The notes under the pieces were generated by a model. It was not told the DNA's origin. It ran no database searches and worked only from the letters and a program-made list of their open reading frames with translations. From the NCBI GenBank assembly GCA_015066115.1, contig SVOZ01000010.1, positions 1 through 61,114 of the forward strand: DNA of 61,114 nucleotides. The letters run 5' to 3'. Positions within the stretch are counted from its first letter, which is position 1. The number at the start of each line of letters is the position of its first letter. Source of the stretch: Oscillospiraceae bacterium. Lineage in GTDB: Bacteria; Bacillota; Clostridia; Oscillospirales; Ruminococcaceae. This document shows positions 33,820 to 40,700 of the stretch, in pieces. A program made the translations under genes and the position numbers.

Positions 33820-34917
33820 CTATTGGCTCCTTTCCTGCTCTATCCAGACACCCGTTTTGTCCGAAAAGACGGCGTACTGCGAGGTGTCAATCAAGTTATG
33901 AATAATGCGGCTTAAAGCCTTTCTTTCAAGCGATATCTCGTAAGGGTATTTTTCAAGCTCTTTAAGGATATCCTGCTGGCGCAGGTGTTTTTTCGAATTG
34001 GAGCGCTTGGTTAAAATATCGTAAACAAAAAGCGGCGCAAGACTTTTTCTTGTATTTGTTTTCTTGGGACGGTAGAGCTCATCGAGCTCCTCGTCGCTCA
34101 TTAGCTCTATTTGTTCAAGGCGGAGCCTTATACTATTGTCAACAAGCTCTCTTGAAGTGCCGTACTCGTGAAGGAGCATTGCCGCCGCTAACTGACGCGA
34201 CTCGTTATGTATTATCATCATCGGTGCCTTAAGGCTCATAAGCTTACACAGGCGCCTTGCCCTTATAACCACATCATAAGCACAGATATTGTTACCAATG
34301 CGGTTCTGTGCATCCTTTCTTATCTGGCGCAGGTAGCCCTCGCGATATTTAATCTCGTCTGGTGTAACGCTTATGTCAATATATTCGGTAATAGCCTGCT
34401 TTTCAAAATCCTCAACCGAATTGCCCTTTGCAATGCTCGCGGCAATTTGCTTTACCATCTCGACTGTTTCAAGTCTATCCTCTATATCCTCAATTTTTTT
34501 AAGGTCGTAGTCGCCTGTATCAAGCGGGCGGACGTAGGTGTTCCACATATCAAACAGATAGCAATCAGAAAGAGTGTACTCGTCAAGCAGGCGCTTTGCC
34601 TTATCGACGTCATCTTCGATATTATCCCAATAGCGTGCTATATGTTTAATGGCATTATAAACATCTAAAAACTTATCAAGCAATTTTTTATAATTGAGTT
34701 GCTTTTCATCTTCACTTTCGCCCCAATTAACTCGGCAGCGATAGCTATCGTTTTCATCGGTGCTGCCATCAGCGTCGCAGGTCCAACCCGGACGGTCATA
34801 GTGCCAGCCCGGTATATAAAGTATTCCGTCCTCGTCGGTGCGGTCAAACATAATAGAAAGATATTTTTCGGGAGTTAACTTGACATCGTTCATGCTATCG
34901 AAAATTTCTTGTTTCAT
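33820..34917 (-). CDS. Unrecognised protein with C-terminal winged helix
   Basis: 365 aa, ribosome site AAGGAG. The N-terminal part carries GWHYDRPGWTCDADGSTDEN; the middle is helical. The last 60 residues (HLRQQDILKELEKYPYEISL, ERKALSRIIHNLIDTSQYAV) look like a winged helix and resemble the N-terminal DNA-binding domain of the WYL regulator at 35897 (KQEDIAKYLMQDYGIIIERK, AISRNISLLKEAGYEIE). This suggests a DNA-binding or regulator-related protein. Palindrome site 6 lies 50 bp upstream. First gene of a two-gene unit. Confidence 0.72.
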   Translation of the reverse strand: MKQEIFDSMNDVKLTPEKYLSIMFDRTDEDGILYIPGWHYDRPGWTCDADGSTDENDSYRCRVNWGESEDEKQLNYKKLLDKFLDVYNAIKHIARYWDNIEDDVDKAKRLLDEYTLSDCYLFDMWNTYVRPLDTGDYDLKKIEDIEDRLETVEMVKQIAASIAKGNSVEDFEKQAITEYIDISVTPDEIKYREGYLRQIRKDAQNRIGNNICAYDVVIRARRLCKLMSLKAPMMIIHNESRQLAAAMLLHEYGTSRELVDNSIRLRLEQIELMSDEELDELYRPKKTNTRKSLAPLFVYDILTKRSNSKKHLRQQDILKELEKYPYEISLERKALSRIIHNLIDTSQYAVFSDKTGVWIEQERSQ

Positions 34918-34966
34918 AATTTAGACTCCTTAATAATATTTTGTATTATCATTTTATCAAAGAGTA

Positions 34967-34984
34967 AGTACCACATTTGGTACA
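34967..34984. promoter_or_regulatory. Island palindrome, site 6
   Basis: Minus strand TGTACCAAATGTGGTACT, at or just upstream of the promoter of the 365-aa gene; adjoins the terminator of the next gene upstream. Confidence 0.6.
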
Positions 34985-35021
34985 AAAAAAGCCCCGAAAC
35001 CAAATTTTCGGGGCATTTTCG
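34985..35021. terminator. Terminator of sigma-like gene
   Basis: AAAGCCCCGAAA / TTTCGGGGC-type stem with T-run on the minus strand. Confidence 0.85.
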
Positions 35022-35023
35022 TT

Positions 35024-35365
35024 TTATTTCATATCTTTTTCGTCTTTGTAAACCATAAATTCACGAAACGCCTTAGAGTGCTTGGGGTGGCGCATAGTGC
35101 GCAAGGCCTTTGCTTGAATTTGCGTTGCGATATCATCGGCGTTGTCGCGGATATACTGTGCAAAGTCCTCTCTGCTTTTACCTTCCAAGAGAAAATCGTT
35201 TATAGATATATACTGAAGGGGGCTCAACACTTCGAGCAGTTCAAACATCTTATCTTCTACGGCCTCAGCAAGCTTGGGGTTTGCGTTCATTGCCTCGTCG
35301 TCGACAAGCATGCTTTTTTCTCCGAAAATCACTCTTAAAAGAGCAGCGTAATTTTTATTTTCCAT
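35024..35365 (-). CDS. Small protein ending in a sigma-70 region 4-like segment
   Basis: 113 aa from ATG 35365. Its C-terminal part IATQIQAKALRTMRHPKHSK, then AFREF, aligns with the end of sigma-70 region 4.2 of RpoD-type factors ([20 protein letters not shown]). The preceding LEVLSPLQYISINDFLLEGK and SREDFAQYIRDNADD occupy the place of the helix-turn-helix (LEEIGKEFGVTRE) but have lost its consensus. No region 2 is present. It may bind core polymerase or be a relic of a sigma factor used by the element. Not a complete sigma factor. Confidence 0.7.
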   Translation of the reverse strand: MENKNYAALLRVIFGEKSMLVDDEAMNANPKLAEAVEDKMFELLEVLSPLQYISINDFLLEGKSREDFAQYIRDNADDIATQIQAKALRTMRHPKHSKAFREFMVYKDEKDMK

Positions 35366-35396
35366 ACCCAAAAAATCCCTTCTATTTATTATTTAT

Positions 35397-35786
35397 TTAA
35401 TTATAGCCTATTATTTTTTTATTTTCAACATATTTTTGTTTTGCCCATAATTTATCATATAATGAAAGCCTTGTTAACCGCATAAGCACATTTGGGCTTT
35501 CGGTTATAAAATGTGATCTTATCCAGTTTTCCGCCACCTCTATACCAAACTCAGATGCCTGAAATCGTCCTATGACCGCCTCATCCATATTTGAAACCGA
35601 GTTCCACGGCAACACAAAAAAGCAGACAGCAACAACACTTTTGCCGCATTTGTCATCAACAACTTTTACTCTATAATTAAAGGTCGTTTGACAGGTATAG
35701 CTCTTTGACGGGTTGGGTCTTAACGAGCCCGAATATACATTTCCGGACAGAAACCATTTTAAGTTCGGCAGATTCACATTGTACAT
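35397..35786 (-). CDS. Unrecognised protein, 129 aa
   Basis: Start chosen at ATG 35786, 8 nt behind GAGG (an ATG 6 nt earlier overlaps the site). Mixed-strand soluble protein: NLPNLKWFLSGNVYSGSLRP, YTCQTTFNYRVKVVDDKCGK, FGIEVAENWIRSHF. No motif recognised. Lies between the sigma-like gene and the WYL regulator on the same strand, with a terminator 67 bp upstream separating it from the regulator. Confidence 0.65.
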   Translation of the reverse strand: MYNVNLPNLKWFLSGNVYSGSLRPNPSKSYTCQTTFNYRVKVVDDKCGKSVVAVCFFVLPWNSVSNMDEAVIGRFQASEFGIEVAENWIRSHFITESPNVLMRLTRLSLYDKLWAKQKYVENKKIIGYN

Positions 35787-35852
35787 AGGCATCACCTCGC
35801 GCGTTATCATGTGTAATAACTATATCATTTTCAATGCGACATTTTTGGGACA

Positions 35853-35883
35853 CAAAAAAAGACTCGCCTTACGGCGAGTCTTA
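35853..35883. terminator. Terminator of WYL regulator gene
   Basis: AAAGACTCGCC / GGCGAGTCTT stem directly after the WYL stop codon. Confidence 0.85.
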
Positions 35884-35896
35884 ACTTTAATTATAT

Positions 35897-36874
35897 TTAT
35901 TTGTACTTCTCAAGTCCTGCAGACAGAACTTCTCTCATACGGCTTCTGAGCTCAGGAGGAGAAACTATCTCCACGCTGCCTAAATACTGCATAGCCCAAA
36001 ACTCCATTGCCTTAGGACTGCTTTTTACCATAACCTTAAGTTTACCGTTCACGCTCTCTATTTTGGCATTATTTCCGAACCAATCAACAATTTGGTCCAC
36101 AATCCATTCTTCCGCATAGAAGGTTATCCACTCCATCTTGTCCGTAAACATATACGGCAAAGACGTGGCGATTTCGCTATAATTTATTCCATTTTCAAAG
36201 CCTTCAACGCTTTTCAGTGGTGTCAATTTATTGTCGGTTATGGTCATATTTGTAATGTGATCAACACGATAGTAGCCCATATTATGCCAGCGCTCGTTAA
36301 GTGCCATAAGATAATACCGCTGATTGTGAAGAATCAGTTGATACGGGCTTGCTATATGCGTTTTGGTTTTATGAAGTTTTTTATCAATGCCGTATTTATT
36401 GTAATCAAATGTTATCTGTTTACCATGCTCAATAGCATCATCTATTAGTTCAATATTGTAAAACAGGGCTTGATTATCGGTTTTGCTCCAATCATTAACC
36501 GAGTGAATGTTTTTAACGTGGGTGCGGAAATATTTATTTGACAGGCCGCACAGCTTTTCAATGAGGTCGGTTGAGTGCTTAGCATTGATATATTTGCTAT
36601 TCAAGATGCCGTCAATCAGCAGGTGAAGCTCACTATCCTCAAACTCGCGTTCACTTAAGTAACTGCCATTGTGGGCAGACTCAATTTCATAGCCCGCTTC
36701 CTTTAACAATGAAATATTTCTGCTAATGGCTTTTCGCTCGATTATTATGCCATAATCCTGCATAAGATATTTTGCAATATCCTCTTGTTTAAGGGGATGA
36801 TCATAGTCGCTGTGCTTTTTTAGTATCTGCAAAATCCTTATTAACGCTAATTTTTTAGGCTCTAAAGCATCCAT
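35897..36874 (-). CDS. WYL-domain transcriptional regulator
   Basis: 325 aa from ATG 36874, 8 nt behind GGGAGG. N-terminal winged helix (LALIRILQILKKHSDYDHPL, KQEDIAKYLMQDYGIIIERK), WYL core in the middle (IASPYQLILHNQRYYLMALN, MGYYRVDHITNM) and a C-terminal WCX-like extension (WITFYAEEWIVDQIVDWFG, VKSSPKAMEFWAMQYLGSVE). WYL regulators of this layout act as ligand-responsive repressors, several of them guarding phage-defence loci (BrxR, CapW), and bind inverted repeats. It is the only complete DNA-binding regulator on the island and therefore the best candidate to bind the TGTACC palindromes. Confidence 0.9.
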   Translation of the reverse strand: MDALEPKKLALIRILQILKKHSDYDHPLKQEDIAKYLMQDYGIIIERKAISRNISLLKEAGYEIESAHNGSYLSEREFEDSELHLLIDGILNSKYINAKHSTDLIEKLCGLSNKYFRTHVKNIHSVNDWSKTDNQALFYNIELIDDAIEHGKQITFDYNKYGIDKKLHKTKTHIASPYQLILHNQRYYLMALNERWHNMGYYRVDHITNMTITDNKLTPLKSVEGFENGINYSEIATSLPYMFTDKMEWITFYAEEWIVDQIVDWFGNNAKIESVNGKLKVMVKSSPKAMEFWAMQYLGSVEIVSPPELRSRMREVLSAGLEKYK

Positions 36875-36903
36875 TTCCATACCTCCCGTAAAACCTTAAA
36901 ATT

Positions 36904-36932
36904 ATTATAGCATTTTAAGATTTCGATTGCAA
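36904..36932 (-). promoter_or_regulatory. Sigma-A promoter of WYL gene
   Basis: TTGCAA (36932-36927), 17-nt spacer, TATAAT (36909-36904) on the minus strand. A half-site TTGCACCAAA lies upstream at 36958-36967. Confidence 0.8.
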
Positions 36933-37006
36933 CACGGAACCCAAAACAAGCCCCAAGTTGCACCAAAAGCACAAAATCTTAACTTTATGTATGTTTGTAA
37001 AAAAAG

Positions 37007-37068
37007 AAAATGCCGATTTCGGCATTTAAAGTGCAATTTTATAAAGTTTATTCCGAAATCGGCATTTT
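37007..37068. repeat. 16-bp inverted repeat, MITE-like
   Basis: AAAATGCCGATTTCGG (37007-37022) is the exact reverse complement of CCGAAATCGGCATTTT (37053-37068). The 345-bp gap 36881-37225 holds this element, a GTCTGCGAAGCAGAC hairpin and the repeat at 37110-37195; no gene seen. Confidence 0.8.
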
Positions 37069-37107
37069 GCGAAATCCTATAAATTTGTCTGCGAAGCAGA
37101 CACCAAA

Positions 37108-37195
37108 CCTCTTCACTATTACTTCTTACCTATTACTTCAAAATTCCAAGGACTTTTTTAGTGAAGAGTGAAGAGGTAATAGGTAATAAGTAAAA
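37108..37195. repeat. Imperfect inverted repeat behind tRNA-Leu terminator
   Basis: CCTCTTCACTATTACTTCTT...ATTACTTC and its approximate complement GTGAAGAGGTAATAGGTAAT...AAGTAA flank a 25-nt core. A related element lies at 52052-52132 behind the terminator of tRNA-Tyr. Confidence 0.75.
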
Positions 37196-37225
37196 ATTCC
37201 AAGAACTTATCGTCCTTGGAATTTT
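37193..37225 (-). terminator. tRNA-Leu terminator
   Basis: AAAAATTCCAAGAAC / GTCCTTGGAATTTTT hairpin right after the encoded CCA on the minus strand. Confidence 0.85.
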
Positions 37226-37308
37226 TGGTGCGGGTAACAGGGGTCGAACCTGCATGGTTTCCCGCTAGATCCTAAGTCTAGTGCGTCTGCCAATTCCGCC
37301 ATACCCGC
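37226..37308 (-). tRNA. tRNA-Leu (anticodon TAG), island boundary
   Basis: Minus strand: acceptor GCGGGTA / TACCCGC, D arm GGCGGAATTGGCAGACGC, anticodon stem-loop ACTAGA-CTTAGGA-TCTAG with TAG anticodon, long variable arm typical of class II tRNA, T arm with GGTTCGACC, CCA encoded. 83 nt. Its last 24 nt recur at 25493-25516. Confidence 0.95.
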
Positions 37309-37425
37309 GAACAAAGTGATTATACCATTTATTAAGGTGCATTGTCAAGGCGTTTTTTGAGTTTTAGGTAGAATTAAAGTTGCGCTCTTATAATTAAAAT
37401 ACAGTATGATTTTAGGAGGTGTTTT

Positions 37426-38166
37426 GTGCGCAGCTTCATTTACACCTTTGAGCGAAAAGAGAAAAAATACAGGATAAATACAGCTCAGAAAGAGCGGCTT
37501 TTACAGCTTTTCAAAGATATAGTTTATGAGGATAATTACGGCAAGAGCACCATCTGCAGTCTTTATTTAGACACGCCTGATTTTCGTCTTATCCGAAGTT
37601 CGATAGACGCAAAGGTTTACAAAGAAAAACTACGCCTTCGCAGTTACGGCGCGGCGAGCGACTTAGACAACATATTCTTTGAGATAAAAAAGAAATACAA
37701 AGGCACTGTTTACAAGCGGCGCGTACATATTAGTCTTGATGATGCTCTTTTATACATCGAAAGCGGACAAAAGCCGATTGACTCACAGATAATGCGTGAG
37801 ATAGATTACGCAATGAACTTTTACCGCTATCCAAAGCCAAAAATGATGATAATGTACGAGCGGCAGGCTTTTTTCTCTAAATGCGAGCCAGATCTGAGGA
37901 TAACCTTTGACACAGGCATAAGATACAGAGCCGATTATCTATCTATGAGCGACATAACAAGCGGCACAAAGCTTTTGCCGCAAAATGAGCTCATTATGGA
38001 AATAAAAACAGCGGGAGCAATGCCGCTTTGGATCTCGCACATTTTGGACAGCGAGAAAATTTACCCCTCATCGTTTTCAAAATACGGCACTGCATACAGG
38101 CAGATGCTACTTAGCACACATACACATCTTTACAAAGGAGAATTTAACAATGTCAGTAATTTTTGA
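37426..38166 (+). CDS. VTC-domain (polyphosphate polymerase-like) protein
   Basis: 246 aa from GTG 37426 behind AGGAGGTG. VTC/CYTH tunnel-fold marks: FERKEKKYRI (N-terminal Lys-Tyr strand), ICSLYLDTPDFRLI, KEKLRLRSYG (basic substrate strand), FFEIKKKYKGTVYKRRVHI, MIMYERQAF, LRITFDTGIRYR and ELIMEIKTAGAMP. In yeast Vtc4 this domain makes polyphosphate; in bacteria VTC proteins pair with DUF4956 and CotH genes. The 3' end overlaps the DUF4956 start by 17 nt. Confidence 0.9.
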   Translation: MRSFIYTFERKEKKYRINTAQKERLLQLFKDIVYEDNYGKSTICSLYLDTPDFRLIRSSIDAKVYKEKLRLRSYGAASDLDNIFFEIKKKYKGTVYKRRVHISLDDALLYIESGQKPIDSQIMREIDYAMNFYRYPKPKMMIMYERQAFFSKCEPDLRITFDTGIRYRADYLSMSDITSGTKLLPQNELIMEIKTAGAMPLWISHILDSEKIYPSSFSKYGTAYRQMLLSTHTHLYKGEFNNVSNF

Positions 38167-38818
38167 TTCTATAAACAGTTCAACTATTGGGATAAGCAGT
38201 TTTCTTATTTCCTTTTTATGCGCTCTTGTCTGCGGAATTTTAACCGCGGCGGCATCAAACTACCGCTCAAACTCCACCAAAAGCTTTTTAGTTTCGCTTA
38301 TACTGCTCCCTGCAATTGTACAAACGGTTATAACAATGGTAAACGGCAACATAGGAACGGGTGTCGCGGTTATGGGCGCGTTCTCACTTGTACGCTTCCG
38401 CTCGGTGCCCGGCAGGGCGCGCGACATTGTTTCAATATTTCTTGCTATGACCTCAGGGCTTGCTTGCGCCGCAGGATATGTTGCAATAGCAGTTTTATTC
38501 ACCCTGCTTGTATGTTCCGCTATGATTGTACTTGCGTACATTCCTCTCGGCGACGACAGGCTTATGCGTCTTAGCATAACCGTTCCCGAATCGCTTAATT
38601 TTGCAGGAGAGTTTGAGGATATTTTTAATAAATACACCAAAAAGTGCACCCTTGTTAAGACAAAAACTACAAATATGGGAAGTCTTTACAGGCTGGAATA
38701 CAGAATAGAGTTTGCCGACAAAAGCATGCTTCAGCAATTTATTGATGAGCTTCGTTGCCGAAACGGCAACCTTGAAATTTCTATAAGCGAGCTTTTGGAA
38801 GGAAGTGAGGCCCTGTGA
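38150..38818 (+). CDS. DUF4956 membrane protein
   Basis: 222 aa, ribosome site AAAGGAG. Three or four transmembrane helices in the N-terminal 130 residues, with the signature VMGAFSLVRFRSVPGRARDI (about 82-101), which is the DUF4956 hallmark (AFSLVRFRS.P). The C-terminal part is cytoplasmic (KKCTLVKTKTTNMGSLYRLE). DUF4956 proteins accompany VTC-domain proteins across Firmicutes and are thought to act with them at the membrane. The stop overlaps the start of the next gene by 4 nt. Confidence 0.92.
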   Translation: MSVIFDSINSSTIGISSFLISFLCALVCGILTAAASNYRSNSTKSFLVSLILLPAIVQTVITMVNGNIGTGVAVMGAFSLVRFRSVPGRARDIVSIFLAMTSGLACAAGYVAIAVLFTLLVCSAMIVLAYIPLGDDRLMRLSITVPESLNFAGEFEDIFNKYTKKCTLVKTKTTNMGSLYRLEYRIEFADKSMLQQFIDELRCRNGNLEISISELLEGSEAL

Positions 38819-40659
38819 AAAAAGCTTCTATACTGCTTTGTCTTTTCATTTTCTTTTCTTCTTTTCTGTTCGGCTGTCGGGGTAAAGAGGGCCAAGATAG
38901 CTCTTTTTCCTCGGGCGGCTCTGATGCCGCAAGTGTTTCAAGCGCCGACCTTTCCAATATGGATTTTTCTTTTTCGGACAGAGATTTAAGCGGCGAGTAT
39001 GATAAAAACACAAATAAAATAACCGCAAGCGAAAAAGGCTTTGAAACAAGTGCAGGCGGCGTCCAAAGCCGTGATGACGGGCTTTACATTACAAAGGGCG
39101 GCACCTACAATCTTTTGGGAAATGTTTCTGACAAAATGATCTGCATAGAGGCCGGCGAAAATGATAAGGTTCAGCTTGTTTTAAACTCGGTTAGGATAAA
39201 TAACAAAAACGGACCCGCCATTTATATCAAAGGCGCTGACAAGGTTTTTATAACACTTGCAGACGGTTCAAACAACCAAATTTCAGACGGCTCTGATTAC
39301 ACCTTCACAGACGGCGAAACCTCGGTTGATGCCGCAATTTTCAGCCGAGCAGACCTCTGCATTAACGGAAAAGGCTCTCTTAAGGTTTTGGGAAACAGCA
39401 AGCACGCGGTTGTTTCAAAGGATGACCTTATTGTTTCTGACGCCACTCTTGATGTAACCTCAAAAAATGTTGCTCTCGGCGGCAAGGACTGCATTAAAAT
39501 AAGCAGCGCTAACATTACAGCCAAGGCAGGAAGCGATGCCCTGCGCTCCGACAACGACGAGGACGCGGCACGCGGCTACATCTACATTGACGGAGGCGCT
39601 TTAAGTCTAACCGCACAAAACGATGCCATTCAGGCTCAAACTGTTATAAAAATTACAGGTGGCAGTTTTGCCATTCAGGCAGGCGACACAGAAAGCGGAG
39701 CTCTTACCTATTCAAGCGAATCCTCAAAAGGGGTCAAGGCAGGCTCGGACATTATTATTTCGGGCGGTTCCTTTAACATAAACAGCCTTGACGACTGCAT
39801 CCATTCAAACGGTACGATAAGCATTTCAGAGGGCACATTCACCCTTTCAAGCTCAGATGACGGAATCCACGCAGACACCGACCTATCTGTTTCGGGCGGC
39901 GACATCTCCATTTTGCAAAGCTATGAAGGCTTAGAGGCAAGCAAGATCGCTATTTCGGGCGGCAAGATAAATATAAAAGCCTCGGACGACGGGATTAATG
40001 CCGCAGGCGGAAACGACTCTTCGGGCATGGGCGGAAGACCGGGTCAAGGAATGTTTTCATCGGGCGTTGGCGAGATTATCATTTCGGGCGGATACACCCT
40101 TATCGATGCAAGCGGCGACGGAATTGACTCAAACTCCACGGTTGAGGTTACAGGCGGAATCACCTTAGTGAGCGGCCCCACAAACGGTGGGAATGGCTCA
40201 TTTGACTATGACAGCTCTGCAACAGTTTCGGGCGGCGTGCTAATAGCGCTTGGAAGCAGCGGGATGGCACAAAGCTTTTCAGAGGCGCAAAATCAAGGCG
40301 CGATTTACGTTTCATTTAGCACCCGGGATGCAGGCACAAATTTAGCCCTTTGCTCCTCCGGGGGAAAGGTTATCGCCTCGTTTACTCCGCAAAAGGCTTA
40401 TCAAACGGCTGTTATAACCGCTCCGCAGATACAAAAATCCCAAAGCTACACCATAATAGCGGGAGGAAGTGTGTCTGGGGCTGACCAAAACGGATTTGCA
40501 CAAAACGTCTCACTTTCAGGCGGAACTACGCTTGCAGAAATTGAAATGACCGATCTTCTCTACGGCGCGGCAGGACACAATGTAATGGCGCCCGGCGGTC
40601 ACGGCATTCCAGGTGGCCCGGGCGGCCCAATGGGCAGGCCGGGAGGATTTTACAGATAA
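38815..40659 (+). CDS. Carbohydrate-binding DUF4353-type lipoprotein
   Basis: 614 aa from GTG 38815 (GTGA overlap with DUF4956). Lipobox LFGC (Cys 21). The mature protein is a long right-handed beta-solenoid with repeated ISGG.F.I.S.DDGIHA-type turns (e.g. DDCIHSNGTISISEGTFTLS, SDDGIHADTDLSVSGGDISI, ASDDGINAAGG), the DUF4353 carbohydrate-binding pattern. A Gly/Pro/Met-rich tail (GHGIPGGPGGPMGRPGGFYR) ends it. In other bacteria this family is encoded with VTC, DUF4956 and CotH kinase genes; no cotH is seen here. A hairpin terminator follows at 40663. Confidence 0.88.
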   Translation: MKKASILLCLFIFFSSFLFGCRGKEGQDSSFSSGGSDAASVSSADLSNMDFSFSDRDLSGEYDKNTNKITASEKGFETSAGGVQSRDDGLYITKGGTYNLLGNVSDKMICIEAGENDKVQLVLNSVRINNKNGPAIYIKGADKVFITLADGSNNQISDGSDYTFTDGETSVDAAIFSRADLCINGKGSLKVLGNSKHAVVSKDDLIVSDATLDVTSKNVALGGKDCIKISSANITAKAGSDALRSDNDEDAARGYIYIDGGALSLTAQNDAIQAQTVIKITGGSFAIQAGDTESGALTYSSESSKGVKAGSDIIISGGSFNINSLDDCIHSNGTISISEGTFTLSSSDDGIHADTDLSVSGGDISILQSYEGLEASKIAISGGKINIKASDDGINAAGGNDSSGMGGRPGQGMFSSGVGEIIISGGYTLIDASGDGIDSNSTVEVTGGITLVSGPTNGGNGSFDYDSSATVSGGVLIALGSSGMAQSFSEAQNQGAIYVSFSTRDAGTNLALCSSGGKVIASFTPQKAYQTAVITAPQIQKSQSYTIIAGGSVSGADQNGFAQNVSLSGGTTLAEIEMTDLLYGAAGHNVMAPGGHGIPGGPGGPMGRPGGFYR

Positions 40660-40662
40660 CAA

Positions 40663-40700
40663 AGACCCACTATGATTTAAGCTCATAGTGGGTCTGATTT
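40663..40700. terminator. Terminator between DUF4353 and histidine kinase genes
   Basis: AGACCCACTATGA / TCATAGTGGGTCT stem; serves convergent genes. Confidence 0.85.

Noticed and set aside
25601..37225. A CRISPR array or classical integron in the island
   Set aside because: The repeats are long (169 bp), few and separated by whole genes; no spacers, no cas genes, no integron integrase and no attC secondary structure were seen.
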